Of a stretch of 36,081 bases of DNA, positions 7,678-15,448 are shown piece after piece. A program made the position numbers and the translations under genes. The stretch covers positions 1-36,081 of the forward strand of contig CBDUEV010000027.1 in the NCBI GenBank assembly GCA_965366365.1. Direction: 5' to 3'. Each line of letters opens with the position of its first letter. The stretch's first letter is position 1. Origin of the DNA: CBDUEV01 sp965366365. GTDB taxonomy: Bacteria; Actinomycetota; Acidimicrobiia; Spongiisociales; JAENVV01. Below the pieces are notes generated by a model. It was not told the origin of the DNA. It saw only the letters and a program-made list of their open reading frames with translations, and ran no database searches.

Positions 7678-8858
7678 CAGGACATCACCTCGATGATCAT
7701 GGCGTCGCCTTGCCCGCCGCCTCCGCACAAGGTGGCTGCGCCGAGCCCGCCGCCACGCTGGCGCAGCTGGTTGATCAGAGAGACCACCAACCGGGCGCCG
7801 GTGGCGCCGATCGGATGACCCAGGGCCACCGCTCCACCGTTGATGTTGATTCGCTCTTCAGGGATCTCCAGCATCTGCGCCGACCACAGCGCCACTGCGG
7901 CAAACGCCTCGTTGATCTCGACTGCGTGAAGGTCGGCCGGCGCGAGGTTGGCCTTCTTCAACGCCACTCGGAGCGCTTCGGCGGGGCGCTCGTGGAGAGT
8001 GGCGTCCACGCCACCGATCTGCCCGTACGCCAGGATCCGGGCGAGGATCGGCGAACCGGTCGCGACCGCTCTCTCCTCGTCGGCGACGATGACGGCGGCG
8101 CCGCCGTCTGAGATCTGACTGGCGTTGCCCGCAGTAATGGTGCCGTCTTCGACGAAGGCGGGCCTGAGTGCCGCCAGAGTTTCGGTGGTGGTCCCGCGCC
8201 GAACCCCCTCGTCCGTGTCGATCACAACCGGATCGCCTTTACGCTGCGGGACCCGGACCGGGGTGATCTCGCCGGCCGCCACGCCGGAATCAATGGCGGC
8301 GGCCGCTCGTTCGTGGCTTCGGGCAGACCACTCGTCCTGTGCCTGGCGGCTGATGCCGAGTTGGCGGTTCTTGTGGTCTGAGGACTCCCCCATCGTGCAA
8401 TGGTCGAAGGCACAGAAGAGACCGTCATGCTGGAGAGCGTCCACCATCGGGGTGTCACCGAAGCGCGCCCCCCAGCGAGCCGCCGGGACCACGTAGGGGG
8501 CGTTGCTCATGGATTCCATCCCGCCTGCCATCACGAATCCGGCCTCTCCGAGGCGGACCGACCGATCGGCATGCCCGATGGCGGCGAGGCCAGAAAGGCA
8601 GACCTTGTTGATCGTGAGGGAAGGCACGGTCATGGGGATGCCGGCTCGGCTGGCTGCCTGACGAGCGGTGATCTGCCCTTCTCCGGCCTGGAGGACCTGA
8701 CCGAAGATCACCTCGTCGATGGCGGTGGGTTCGATCTCGGATTCCGAGAGAGCGCCCTTCATGGCGGCGGCGCCGAGTTCCACGGCGCGCAGTGGCGACA
8801 AGCCGCCACCAAACTTCCCTATCGCGGTTCGCGATGCACCGATGATGACGCCGCCCAT
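7677..8858 (-). CDS. Acetyl-CoA C-acetyltransferase (thiolase)
   Basis: 393 residues, the standard thiolase length. The enzyme condenses two acetyl-CoA or cleaves acetoacetyl-CoA. The catalytic set is complete: nucleophile Cys87 in NKVCLSGLAAIG, His348 in GGAVALGHPIGATGAR, and Cys378 in CGGGGQGDAM. A purine-rich AGAGGAG ribosome site lies upstream of the ATG on the minus strand. It heads an operon with glpX and ogt. Across the divergent gap lies methylmalonyl-CoA epimerase, so acyl-CoA metabolism is grouped here. Whether it serves degradation, polyhydroxyalkanoate or ethylmalonyl-type routes cannot be decided from the window. Confidence 0.95.
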   Translation of the reverse strand: MGGVIIGASRTAIGKFGGGLSPLRAVELGAAAMKGALSESEIEPTAIDEVIFGQVLQAGEGQITARQAASRAGIPMTVPSLTINKVCLSGLAAIGHADRSVRLGEAGFVMAGGMESMSNAPYVVPAARWGARFGDTPMVDALQHDGLFCAFDHCTMGESSDHKNRQLGISRQAQDEWSARSHERAAAAIDSGVAAGEITPVRVPQRKGDPVVIDTDEGVRRGTTTETLAALRPAFVEDGTITAGNASQISDGGAAVIVADEERAVATGSPILARILAYGQIGGVDATLHERPAEALRVALKKANLAPADLHAVEINEAFAAVALWSAQMLEIPEERININGGAVALGHPIGATGARLVVSLINQLRQRGGGLGAATLCGGGGQGDAMIIEVMS

Positions 8859-8962
8859 GGGTACTCCTCTGATCTCGTTTCTTCGCCCAGGTTACCCGCG
8901 CCGAGATCGGAGGTTCGGAGTGGAGAGGCGAGTCCTCTCCTTCTTCGAAGCCTCGTCGGCGA

Positions 8963-8968
8963 TAGACT
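8963..8968 (+). promoter_or_regulatory. -10-like box before mce
   Basis: TAGACT lies 9 bases before the ATG at 8978, consistent with a leaderless or nearly leaderless transcript. Confidence 0.4.
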
Positions 8969-8977
8969 GCCCGTTCA

Positions 8978-9382
8978 ATGCAGCTCGTCAATCTCGACCA
9001 CGTGGCTATCGCCGTCCGGGACCTGGACGCCAGCTTGGCCGGCTATCGCGCCCAGTACGGCGTCGAGCCTCTCTATCGAGAAACCGTCGAGGCGCAGGGC
9101 GTCGAGGAAGCCATGCTGCCCGTTGGGGGCTCTTTCGTTCAGCTCCTGCAGCCGCTCGGGCCCGACACCCCCGTAGGGCGCTTCCTGGAACAGCGAGGGG
9201 AGGGTCTCCACCATCTCGCCTTCGCCGTTCCCGATATCGAAGCGGCCCTCGCCCATCTGAGCGAGGAAGGTGTTCGGCTCATCGACGAGTCTCCCCGGAT
9301 CGGCGGCAGGGGGGCGCGCATCGCCTTCGTCCATCCGCAGGCGTTGGCGGCAACCCTCATCGAACTCGTGGAGATCCCGTGA
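8978..9382 (+). CDS. mce: Methylmalonyl-CoA epimerase
   Basis: 134 residues, two paired glyoxalase/VOC modules. The enzyme interconverts (2S)- and (2R)-methylmalonyl-CoA on the route from propionyl-CoA to succinyl-CoA. Metal ligands expected for the family are visible: His8 in LDHVAIAV, His79 in GEGLHHLAFAV and Glu129 in LIELVEIP. The family block IGGRGARIAFVHP is present at residues 108-120. The stop overlaps the GTG of the following small gene by four bases (GTGA). Together with that gene it suggests a propionyl-CoA carboxylase pathway whose large subunits lie elsewhere. Confidence 0.94.
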   Translation: MQLVNLDHVAIAVRDLDASLAGYRAQYGVEPLYRETVEAQGVEEAMLPVGGSFVQLLQPLGPDTPVGRFLEQRGEGLHHLAFAVPDIEAALAHLSEEGVRLIDESPRIGGRGARIAFVHPQALAATLIELVEIP

Positions 9383-9603
9383 TCGACCCCATTCGGATTC
9401 GCGGAGGCGCCGGCCCCCACGAAGCGGCCGCCATCGCGGCTGCGGTGGTATTGCTGCTCGCCGAGGAATCGGCGCGTATGGCCGTCCCGGAAGGTCGGCC
9501 GGAACTGAGCCCGTGGGTGAGCACCGGGCGATCCAACCCGCCTGATCGGCCCAGCATCGGCGGTGCGAAGCCGAGTGGATTCTCAGCCCCGCTGCGTCGC
9601 TGA
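9379..9603 (+). CDS. Acyl-CoA carboxylase epsilon-subunit-like small protein
   Basis: A 74-residue gene starting with GTG inside the mce stop (GTGA, 9379-9382). The sequence opens MIDPIRIRGGAGPHEAAAIAAAVVLLLAEE, resembling the epsilon subunits (AccE/PccE type) of actinobacterial acyl-CoA carboxylases: a strand with IRG, then 'P-E-A-A-I-A-A-V' and one helix. A C-terminal part with an isolated Trp (SPWVSTGR) and basic residues follows, also as in that family. These subunits bridge the biotin-carboxylase and carboxyltransferase components. Neighbouring methylmalonyl-CoA epimerase fits a propionyl-CoA carboxylase role. The family is small and poorly conserved, so this is a moderate call; the coding frame itself is well supported by the coupling. 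Confidence 0.65.
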   Translation: MIDPIRIRGGAGPHEAAAIAAAVVLLLAEESARMAVPEGRPELSPWVSTGRSNPPDRPSIGGAKPSGFSAPLRR

Positions 9604-9605
9604 CC

Positions 9606-10697
9606 ATGCCCGGGGACCGCCAGGTGACCGATCGAGGGATCGTTCACCGCCTCATCATCACCGGCTCGGCGTTGGTGGCGGTAGCCCTCATGGTGTTGCC
9701 GGTCGCCGGCGCGGTGACCTGGTATCTCGCCCCCGCACGATCCATCGACCTCTTGGTCTACAACTCCACGGTCCAGACGGCCGAGCGGCGACAACACCGT
9801 GCGGTGGACTTGGCGCTCACCTACTTCAAGGTCCCGTTCGACGCGAACGACGACTACGTCGGCTCGGCGCCGGGCGGAGCCCCCCAGGGGGTGTGGCCCA
9901 ACACTGCGCCGGATCTGGCCTTGCTGGTCGATACCTACGGCGTCTACGTGGACGCAGAAGGCAATCTGGACGAGGACGGCACCGTTCGGGTGTCCGGTAC
10001 CTTCCTGTTGGCCGCCGCCCGGGACCTGGTGGAGTGGGCGGAGGAGGGCACCGTCATCATGGGCGAGTTCAACATTCTCCATGAACCGACCCCGCCGGAC
10101 GTCTCCGAGACCCTGCAGGCGCTCTTCGGCATCGATGCCACAGGGTGGACCGGTCGGGCCTACGACCAGCTGCAGGATGTCAGCGAACCCATCCGATCCC
10201 TCCACGACGGCCCTTGGACCTTCGAAGGACCCGGGATCGTTCTGGTGAGTGCGTCGGTGGGGGACCGGGTCCAGCAGCCGGCGGTCGTCGTGCTGCGCGA
10301 CGAACATCTCGAGCGCCACGCCCCCCTCATCACCGGCACGCCGGTGGGCGGCGGTCGGCACGTCGCGATCTCCTATGGGTTCTGGTTCTCGTTGATCCAG
10401 GCCCAAGCGGATGCCGAGACGACCATGTGGATCGAGTTGCCCGTCAACGAGCAGGGCAAGGCGATGCTCGACGCGGCAGGCGTACCTGTGCGGACTCCCT
10501 TTGTCGTGCGAACCGCGCAGACCGCCTACCTGGCGGGGAATGTGGCGGCGACCTCGGCGAGCTTTCCGACCAGGCGGATCTCGGGTTCTCTCCCGGTGCT
10601 TCAGTGGTTACCGAACACCAGGGACACCGATGTGTTCTACGAACTGTACGCCCCGCTGATGGCCGATCTCCTCGAACAGGTGGAGGCCGGCGCCTGA
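9606..10697 (+). CDS. Unrecognised membrane-anchored extracytoplasmic protein
   Basis: 363 residues; I do not recognise the family. One hydrophobic helix (about residues 16-40, IITGSALVAVALMVLPVAGA) is probably a signal anchor, leaving a large domain outside. Notable segments are LLVYNSTVQTAERRQHRAVDLALTYFKV, DLALLVDTYGVYVDAEG, GTVIMGEFNILHEP, GPWTFEGPGIVLVS, HAPLITGTPVGGGRHVAISYGFWFSL and FPTRRISGSLPVLQWLPNTRDTDVFYELYAPLM. The alternation of strands and loops suggests an alpha/beta enzyme-like domain, possibly carbohydrate-active, but this is inference. The start at the ATG two bases after the previous stop gives a charged N-terminus before the helix; a GTG at 9624 would also serve. It is in line with mce and the small subunit, possibly by chance. 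Confidence 0.7.
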   Translation: MPGDRQVTDRGIVHRLIITGSALVAVALMVLPVAGAVTWYLAPARSIDLLVYNSTVQTAERRQHRAVDLALTYFKVPFDANDDYVGSAPGGAPQGVWPNTAPDLALLVDTYGVYVDAEGNLDEDGTVRVSGTFLLAAARDLVEWAEEGTVIMGEFNILHEPTPPDVSETLQALFGIDATGWTGRAYDQLQDVSEPIRSLHDGPWTFEGPGIVLVSASVGDRVQQPAVVVLRDEHLERHAPLITGTPVGGGRHVAISYGFWFSLIQAQADAETTMWIELPVNEQGKAMLDAAGVPVRTPFVVRTAQTAYLAGNVAATSASFPTRRISGSLPVLQWLPNTRDTDVFYELYAPLMADLLEQVEAGA

Positions 10698-10803
10698 GAA
10701 TGCGATCACGGCTGCAGAAGGCCGGCGCACCTATCGGACGAACCCAGCTCGTCTGTTGATCGGACGGCGCCGCCCTGCCCGAGCTCGTCCGGTCGCGGGG
10801 CCA

Positions 10804-12381
10804 TCAGGTGCGACGTTGCGAGCGGAGATCCATCATCTCGGTGGCGCCCAGCCCGAAGCTGGCGCCGCCATAGACGGCCAACAGCACCACCGCACCCAAG
10901 GCCAGTGCCAGGATTCCTCGAGTCATGCTCATCGTCTCGACCGGTCCCGCCACTGCCGCCGCCACCCACCAGGTGGCGAAGCCGGCCGGCACCGCCGCCA
11001 GAGCCGCACGGCCGACGGTACGGACCAGCTCCCCGAGGTGTTCGGTACCGGTCCGGTAGTACCAGAGGGTGGCCAGCGTCACGGTGTATCCCGCCATGGT
11101 GAGGGTGCTGGCTGTGGGGAGCCCCTGCATGCCGAGCCGGTCGATCAGGAACAGATAGACCGGGATGCCGGCCAGAGTCCATGCCGTTCCGACGATGACG
11201 GGCGCCCACATCTGGCGGCGTGCATAGAACCCGCGGGCGTAGACCTGGTGGGCGCCCCACAGGGGGATACTGAAGGCGAATATGGTCAGGGCCGCCGCGG
11301 TCGGGGCGGTGCTTTCGACGCCGAAACTCCCGTGCTGGAGGGCCACCCGGACGGCGGGCTGCGAGGTAGCCACCACGGCAGCAGTGGCCGCCCCCGCCAC
11401 GAAGACGGCGTAACGGACCGCCCGTGTGAGCGTCTCGGAGAGCTCCTGGTCCTTGCCGGCCGACGCCAACCGGGCGAGGAAGGGGTAGGCCGCCACGCCG
11501 GCGGCCTGGGCGATCACCCCCACGGGAACCATGTTGATCCTGCGTGCGAAGTTCAACTGGCTGATGGATCCTTCCCCGAGCAGGTTGCCGAACACCTTCA
11601 CGAACTGCTCGTCCAGCACGGCGATCGATTGACCCAACATCAGCGGGATCGACAGCATCACATACTCGCCCACGTCAGGATGACGCCAGGTGGCCCTGCG
11701 CACCCAGACGAGGCCGGCCTGACGCGCCCCCCACGCCTGGAGGCCGAAGTTGCCGATCGCCGCCCCTGCCAGAGCGCCCCAGGCGAACCCGGTGGCCTCG
11801 GGACCCACCAGGCCCGCCCAGAGGACACCCCCCACGATGATGGCCACGTTGTACACGATGGGTGCCAGCGACGGTACGACGAACTTGCCCTTGGCGTACT
11901 GAACGGCCATGAGGAGTGACCCGAGCATGAAGAAGACCTGAGCCGGCAGGACGATCCGCGTCAGGTCCGCCACGCGGGCCAACTCCGCGGCCCCGAGGTT
12001 GACCTCTGGTGACCCGATCAGGGAGGGAAAGTCGACGTACACCAGTTCGACGAGACGATCGGCGGCGAGCATGGCCCCCGCCGTGATCGCCACCATGAAC
12101 CCCGTGAGGGGTTTGGAGATGGCGGCGAAGGCGGTCCAGCCGGCCCGCTCGTCGCCCGCCACGAAATGGCGGGAGAGGATGGGGATGAACGTGATCGTCA
12201 GATAGCCGCCCGCCATGAGGTAGAAGAGGATGTCGGGGACGAAGAAGGCCGCCACGTAGGTGTCGGTTTCGAGCCCGGCGCCCAGGATTGCGGCGATGGC
12301 AGCCTCGCGAGCCAGGCCGAGGAGCCGGGACAGCAAGATGCCGATGGAGACGACTGCCGCCGCCTTTCCCATCCGGCTCAT
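10804..12381 (-). CDS. murJ: Lipid II flippase MurJ
   Basis: 525 residues, within the normal MurJ range, and strongly hydrophobic with about 14 membrane segments. The N-terminus MSRMGKAAAVVSIGILLSR is followed by LLGLAREAAIAAILGAG, the MOP-superfamily signature of MurJ/MviN. FFVPDILFYLMAGGYLTITFIPIL and the later QVFFMLGSLLMAVQYAKGKF also match. It flips lipid-linked peptidoglycan precursor across the membrane. The gene starts inside the stop of the PHP gene upstream (12378-12381). Many actinobacterial MurJ proteins carry a cytoplasmic pseudokinase extension; this one ends soon after the last helix, so the extension is absent. Confidence 0.93.
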   Translation of the reverse strand: MSRMGKAAAVVSIGILLSRLLGLAREAAIAAILGAGLETDTYVAAFFVPDILFYLMAGGYLTITFIPILSRHFVAGDERAGWTAFAAISKPLTGFMVAITAGAMLAADRLVELVYVDFPSLIGSPEVNLGAAELARVADLTRIVLPAQVFFMLGSLLMAVQYAKGKFVVPSLAPIVYNVAIIVGGVLWAGLVGPEATGFAWGALAGAAIGNFGLQAWGARQAGLVWVRRATWRHPDVGEYVMLSIPLMLGQSIAVLDEQFVKVFGNLLGEGSISQLNFARRINMVPVGVIAQAAGVAAYPFLARLASAGKDQELSETLTRAVRYAVFVAGAATAAVVATSQPAVRVALQHGSFGVESTAPTAAALTIFAFSIPLWGAHQVYARGFYARRQMWAPVIVGTAWTLAGIPVYLFLIDRLGMQGLPTASTLTMAGYTVTLATLWYYRTGTEHLGELVRTVGRAALAAVPAGFATWWVAAAVAGPVETMSMTRGILALALGAVVLLAVYGGASFGLGATEMMDLRSQRRT

Positions 12382-13223
12382 CCGGCGTGCTCGCGAAGCT
12401 CGGCCAGCACGTCGTAGTCGACGTAGAGGTCATCCTCCCAGCCGGTACCCAAAGCCAGTCCCTCTTTGTAGGTACCGTGGTAGTCGGACCCACCCGACGG
12501 AACCAGCCCGAACCGGCGGGCGGTCGAGACGAGGGAGGTCCTCTGGTCGGCGTCGTACCCCGGGTAGAGGCACTCGAGTCCGACGAGACCTGCGTCGGCG
12601 AGGCGCTCGAAGGTGGCTGCGAACTCCTCGGAGGTGTCGTGGCCGAGGGTGTGGGGATGGGCGAGAATCGGCACCCCGCCGGAGGCGCGCGCGAGCCCGA
12701 TGGCCTCTTCGGGGTTGAGCAGATCTCGCTTCAGGTAGGCCGGGCGGCCGGAGGCGAGGAGTTCGTCGAAGGCGGCGGGGATGTCGGTGACATACCCCTT
12801 TCGGACGAGGACAGCGGCGAAATGGGGCCTTCCGGTGACTCCGGCGCCGGCTTCCTGGTTCACTTCTTCGAGCGTGATGTCGAAGCCCAGCTCGTTGAGT
12901 CGGTCGACCATCCTGGCATTCCGGCCGGCACGAGCCTCCTGAAGCTCGGCGAGTCGATCCTGGAGCGGCCCGCCACCCGGCGCCAAGAACAGCACGAGCA
13001 AGTGCATGCCGCCCCCGTCCCAGGCCAGAGACAGCTCGGTGCCGGGAACCAGTTCGATCCCCAGCCGGTCGGCCGCCTCCTGCGCCTCGCCGATGCCCGC
13101 CAGCGTGTCGTGGTCGGTCAAGGCAATGGCAGCCAGGCGCGCCACGGCCGCGTTGGCCATGAGCTCGGCAGGGGTGTCGGAACCGTCCGACTGGCGAGAG
13201 TGGGTGTGAAGGTCGACTGCCAT
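12378..13223 (-). CDS. PHP-domain phosphoesterase
   Basis: 281 residues. The PHP metal-binding motifs are intact: HTHSRQSDGSD (His6, His8), LTDHDT (Asp37, His38, Asp39), GTELS (Glu63), VPILAHPHTLG and GGSDYHG near residue 245. The layout matches the YciV/RNase AM group, which acts on 3',5'-bisphosphonucleotides or trims short RNA 5' ends. That exact activity is inferred from family resemblance. The ATG at 13223 is 7 bases downstream of a -10-like box, and the stop overlaps the murJ start by four bases. Confidence 0.9.
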   Translation of the reverse strand: MAVDLHTHSRQSDGSDTPAELMANAAVARLAAIALTDHDTLAGIGEAQEAADRLGIELVPGTELSLAWDGGGMHLLVLFLAPGGGPLQDRLAELQEARAGRNARMVDRLNELGFDITLEEVNQEAGAGVTGRPHFAAVLVRKGYVTDIPAAFDELLASGRPAYLKRDLLNPEEAIGLARASGGVPILAHPHTLGHDTSEEFAATFERLADAGLVGLECLYPGYDADQRTSLVSTARRFGLVPSGGSDYHGTYKEGLALGTGWEDDLYVDYDVLAELREHAG

Positions 13224-13230
13224 CGGCAGC

Positions 13231-13236
13231 AGGGTA
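13231..13236 (-). promoter_or_regulatory. -10-like box before the PHP gene
   Basis: TACCCT on the minus strand lies 7 bases before the ATG at 13223. This would drive the PHP-murJ operon as a leaderless transcript. Confidence 0.35.
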
Positions 13237-13244
13237 CCGACCTC

Positions 13245-14093
13245 CTACTCCTCGACGGTGATCTCCACGGATTCGATGTAGATCGCCTCGGTTGGGTAGC
13301 TCCGGTCACTCGTCACGCCGCCGAGCACCGTGACTGGAATTGCGCTGATGAGGTCCAGGACCTCGTCGCTGTCGACGATGGTGCCGAGGACGCTGGCGGA
13401 GCGGTCGAGGGGAGCGTCTGCGGCCAGGGCGATGGTGAACTGCGATCCGCTCCGGTTGGGTCCCGCCCCCGGTCTGAGAATGACCGTGCCGTGCTCGAAA
13501 GCGAAATCCTCTGCCGGCGGTTCGTCATCGAGCCGGTAGCCGGCGCTTCCGTCCCCGGTGGCGGTCGGGTCTCCCGCCCCGATGAGGAGTTCCGGTCGGA
13601 TCCGATGGATCACCGTTCCGTCATAGAAGCCTTCCCGGGCCAGAAACACGAACGAGTTGACGGCGTTGGGCGAGGTGAGTGTGTCGAACACGAGAGTGAG
13701 ATCGCCGCAGGATGTGGAGATGAGGGCCGTCACGGTCGACTCGGGGTCGATGCCCTGGTCTACCGGGGCCTCGTACTGCTTCAACTCGTTGGGAGCGTCC
13801 GGGGCCGTTGCGTCGCACGCAACCGGGTACTCGCGCACTGCGTCGTACTGGGCGCCCAGGGGCCCTTCGCCGGTGTCGCGGCCGAACCATGCGTTGACGG
13901 CGAGAAACACCACGAAGAACAAGGCGAACATCCCGATTCGGCGGAAGGTGCGTCGGAGGTTCTCTCTCTGGGCTTGTTTGGCGCGCGCCTTCTGCCGTTC
14001 CTCTGCGGAAGGCTTCTTCTTCTTGGCATCCGGCTGGTTCTTCTTGGTATCCGGCTGGGTCTTGGACGAGGTTGTCTTCTTTTGCTTGGCCAC
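13245..14093 (-). CDS. Membrane-anchored cyclophilin-type peptidyl-prolyl isomerase
   Basis: 282 residues from a GTG start. A highly charged Lys/Gln-rich N-terminus (1-50) is followed by one membrane helix (about 51-71, IGMFALFFVVFLAVNAWFG), so the cyclophilin domain (about 105-282) is extracytoplasmic. Cyclophilin signatures are GDLTLVFDTLTSPNAVNSF, FYDGTVIHRIRP and SGSQFTIAL. The catalytic Arg of the FHR motif is kept (VIHRIRP). The Gln that normally precedes GGD is Gly here (LLIGAGDP), so activity may be reduced (inference from cyclophilin structure). It would help fold secreted or cell-wall proteins. A TATGAT box lies 8 bases before the start. Confidence 0.88.
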   Translation of the reverse strand: MAKQKKTTSSKTQPDTKKNQPDAKKKKPSAEERQKARAKQAQRENLRRTFRRIGMFALFFVVFLAVNAWFGRDTGEGPLGAQYDAVREYPVACDATAPDAPNELKQYEAPVDQGIDPESTVTALISTSCGDLTLVFDTLTSPNAVNSFVFLAREGFYDGTVIHRIRPELLIGAGDPTATGDGSAGYRLDDEPPAEDFAFEHGTVILRPGAGPNRSGSQFTIALAADAPLDRSASVLGTIVDSDEVLDLISAIPVTVLGGVTSDRSYPTEAIYIESVEITVEE

Positions 14094-14101
14094 GGCGCTG
14101 G

Positions 14102-14107
14102 ATCATA
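14102..14107 (-). promoter_or_regulatory. -10 box before the cyclophilin gene
   Basis: TATGAT on the minus strand, one mismatch from TATAAT, lies 8 bases before the GTG at 14093. No ribosome-binding site is visible, as expected for a leaderless mRNA. Confidence 0.5.
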
Positions 14108-14174
14108 AACGTTCTGGGCCGGACCCCGTTCCGATCGTCGAGAAATGGCTGCCGGATCACCATGGAATGCTGGG

Positions 14175-14180
14175 TACACT
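14175..14180 (+). promoter_or_regulatory. -10 box for the lysC-asd operon
   Basis: TACACT within the extended context TGGGTACACT lies 35 bases before the lysC GTG. Unlike its neighbours this promoter leaves room for a short leader and a ribosome-binding site (TGGAGTGAG before the GTG). No strong -35 box. Confidence 0.4.
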
Positions 14181-14215
14181 GCTGCTGCGCCGCGTACCCG
14201 ATGATGGAGTGAGCC

Positions 14216-15448
14216 GTGTCGCTGATCGTACAAAAGTACGGAGGAACCTCCGTCGGGGATCCGGCCAGAGTGAAACGGGTGGCCGGGCGGATCGCCGCCA
14301 CCAAGCGCGATGGGCATGACGTGATCGTGGTGGTCTCTGCAATGGGGAAGACCACCGACGGACTGATCGAACTCGCCGCCGAGATCAACGAGAACCCTCC
14401 CGGCCGAGAAATGGACATGCTGCTCACCGCCGGCGAGCGGATTTCGATGGCGCTCGTCGCCATGGCGCTGGCGGCGGAGGGCGTTCCCGCCATGTCGCTG
14501 ACGGGATCTCAGGCGGGAATCCTCACGGACGACGCCCACGGCGACGCCAAGATCACAGAGATCCGCGGGCATCGGGTTCGCCAGGCCCTGGACGAAGGCA
14601 ACGTGGTGATCGTGGCCGGCTTCCAAGGAGTCTCGCCGGACACCAAGGAGATCACCACGCTCGGCAGGGGAGGGTCCGATGCCACGGCGGTGGCCCTGGC
14701 CGCGGCGCACGGAGCGGATGTCTGTGAGATCTACACGGACGTCGATGGCGTCTTCACGGCCGATCCCCGGTTGGTGCCCACGGCTCGCAAACTCGACGAG
14801 GTCTCGTTTGAGGAAATGTTGGAGCTGGCCGCCTCCGGCGCCGGAGTCCTCATGGGTCGATCCGTCGAGTTCGGACGGCGCTTCAACATCCCCATCCACG
14901 TCCGATCATCATTTCACGCCGGCCCGGGAACCTGGGTCAAGGAGACCACCATGGAACAAGCCATAGTCAGCGGGGTCGCGCACGACACCTCCGAATCGAA
15001 AGTGACCGTCAAGGACGTGCCGGACAAACCGGGCGTGGCAGCGGAACTGTTCGAGAAGCTCTCCGAGGCCGAGGTCAACGTCGACATGATCGTCCAGAAC
15101 GTGTCGAGCGCGGGCCAGACGGATATCTCGTTCACCGTTCCGCGGCAACTGAGCGCACGGGCTCTGGAAACGGCTCAACGCGTAGCCGGCGGGATGGGTG
15201 CCGGAGGCGTGGACGTCGAATCCAGCATCGCCAAGGTTTCTCTCGTCGGTGCGGGCATGAAGACCTCGGCCGGTATCGCGGCCCGGGTGTTCAGGGCCCT
15301 GGCCACCGAAGGAATCAACATCGAGATGATCTCGACGTCGACCATTCGCATTTCGTGTGTAGTCCAGGAATCCGATGTGCAGGCAGCGGTCGCTGCCCTC
15401 GTCAACGAGTTCGGCCTGGCCGAGGCCGAAGAGGAGGTGGGAGTATGA
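14216..15448 (+). CDS. lysC: Aspartate kinase
   Basis: 410 residues from a GTG start. The enzyme phosphorylates aspartate, the first step to lysine, threonine, methionine and diaminopimelate. The N-terminal kinase domain has VQKYGGTSVGD (Lys7), VVVVSAMGKTTDGLI and TLGRGGSDATAVALAAAHGADVCEIYTDVDGVFTADPR split over residues 143-182. Two ACT domains follow from about residue 265 and bind feedback inhibitors; SSAGQTDISFTVP and IEMISTSTIRISCVV are typical. Length and domain plan match the actinobacterial alpha2beta2 type. The stop overlaps the asd start by four bases (ATGA), so kinase and dehydrogenase should be made together. An internal start for the beta subunit is annotated separately. Confidence 0.97.
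   Translation: MSLIVQKYGGTSVGDPARVKRVAGRIAATKRDGHDVIVVVSAMGKTTDGLIELAAEINENPPGREMDMLLTAGERISMALVAMALAAEGVPAMSLTGSQAGILTDDAHGDAKITEIRGHRVRQALDEGNVVIVAGFQGVSPDTKEITTLGRGGSDATAVALAAAHGADVCEIYTDVDGVFTADPRLVPTARKLDEVSFEEMLELAASGAGVLMGRSVEFGRRFNIPIHVRSSFHAGPGTWVKETTMEQAIVSGVAHDTSESKVTVKDVPDKPGVAAELFEKLSEAEVNVDMIVQNVSSAGQTDISFTVPRQLSARALETAQRVAGGMGAGGVDVESSIAKVSLVGAGMKTSAGIAARVFRALATEGINIEMISTSTIRISCVVQESDVQAAVAALVNEFGLAEAEEEVGV
14951..15448 (+). CDS. lysC: Aspartate kinase beta subunit from an internal in-frame start
   Basis: Inside lysC and in the same frame, AAGGAG (14939-14944) stands 6 bases before ATG at 14951 (residue 246). This would yield a 165-residue protein made only of the two ACT domains. 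Corynebacterium glutamicum and Bacillus subtilis aspartate kinases are known to produce a beta subunit this way, starting near the same residue. The ribosome site is one of the best Shine-Dalgarno matches in the window, which makes chance less likely. Production here is inferred. Confidence 0.6.
   Translation: MEQAIVSGVAHDTSESKVTVKDVPDKPGVAAELFEKLSEAEVNVDMIVQNVSSAGQTDISFTVPRQLSARALETAQRVAGGMGAGGVDVESSIAKVSLVGAGMKTSAGIAARVFRALATEGINIEMISTSTIRISCVVQESDVQAAVAALVNEFGLAEAEEEVGV

Noticed and set aside
12288..14108. A 606-codon open frame on the plus strand across the PHP and cyclophilin genes
   Set aside because: It is antisense to two genes with clear family motifs and shows no domain of its own.
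15355..15444. Longer N-terminus for asd starting upstream of 15445
   Set aside because: The extra 30 residues are Arg/Gly-rich and overlap lysC; the ATG in the lysC stop gives the family N-terminus.
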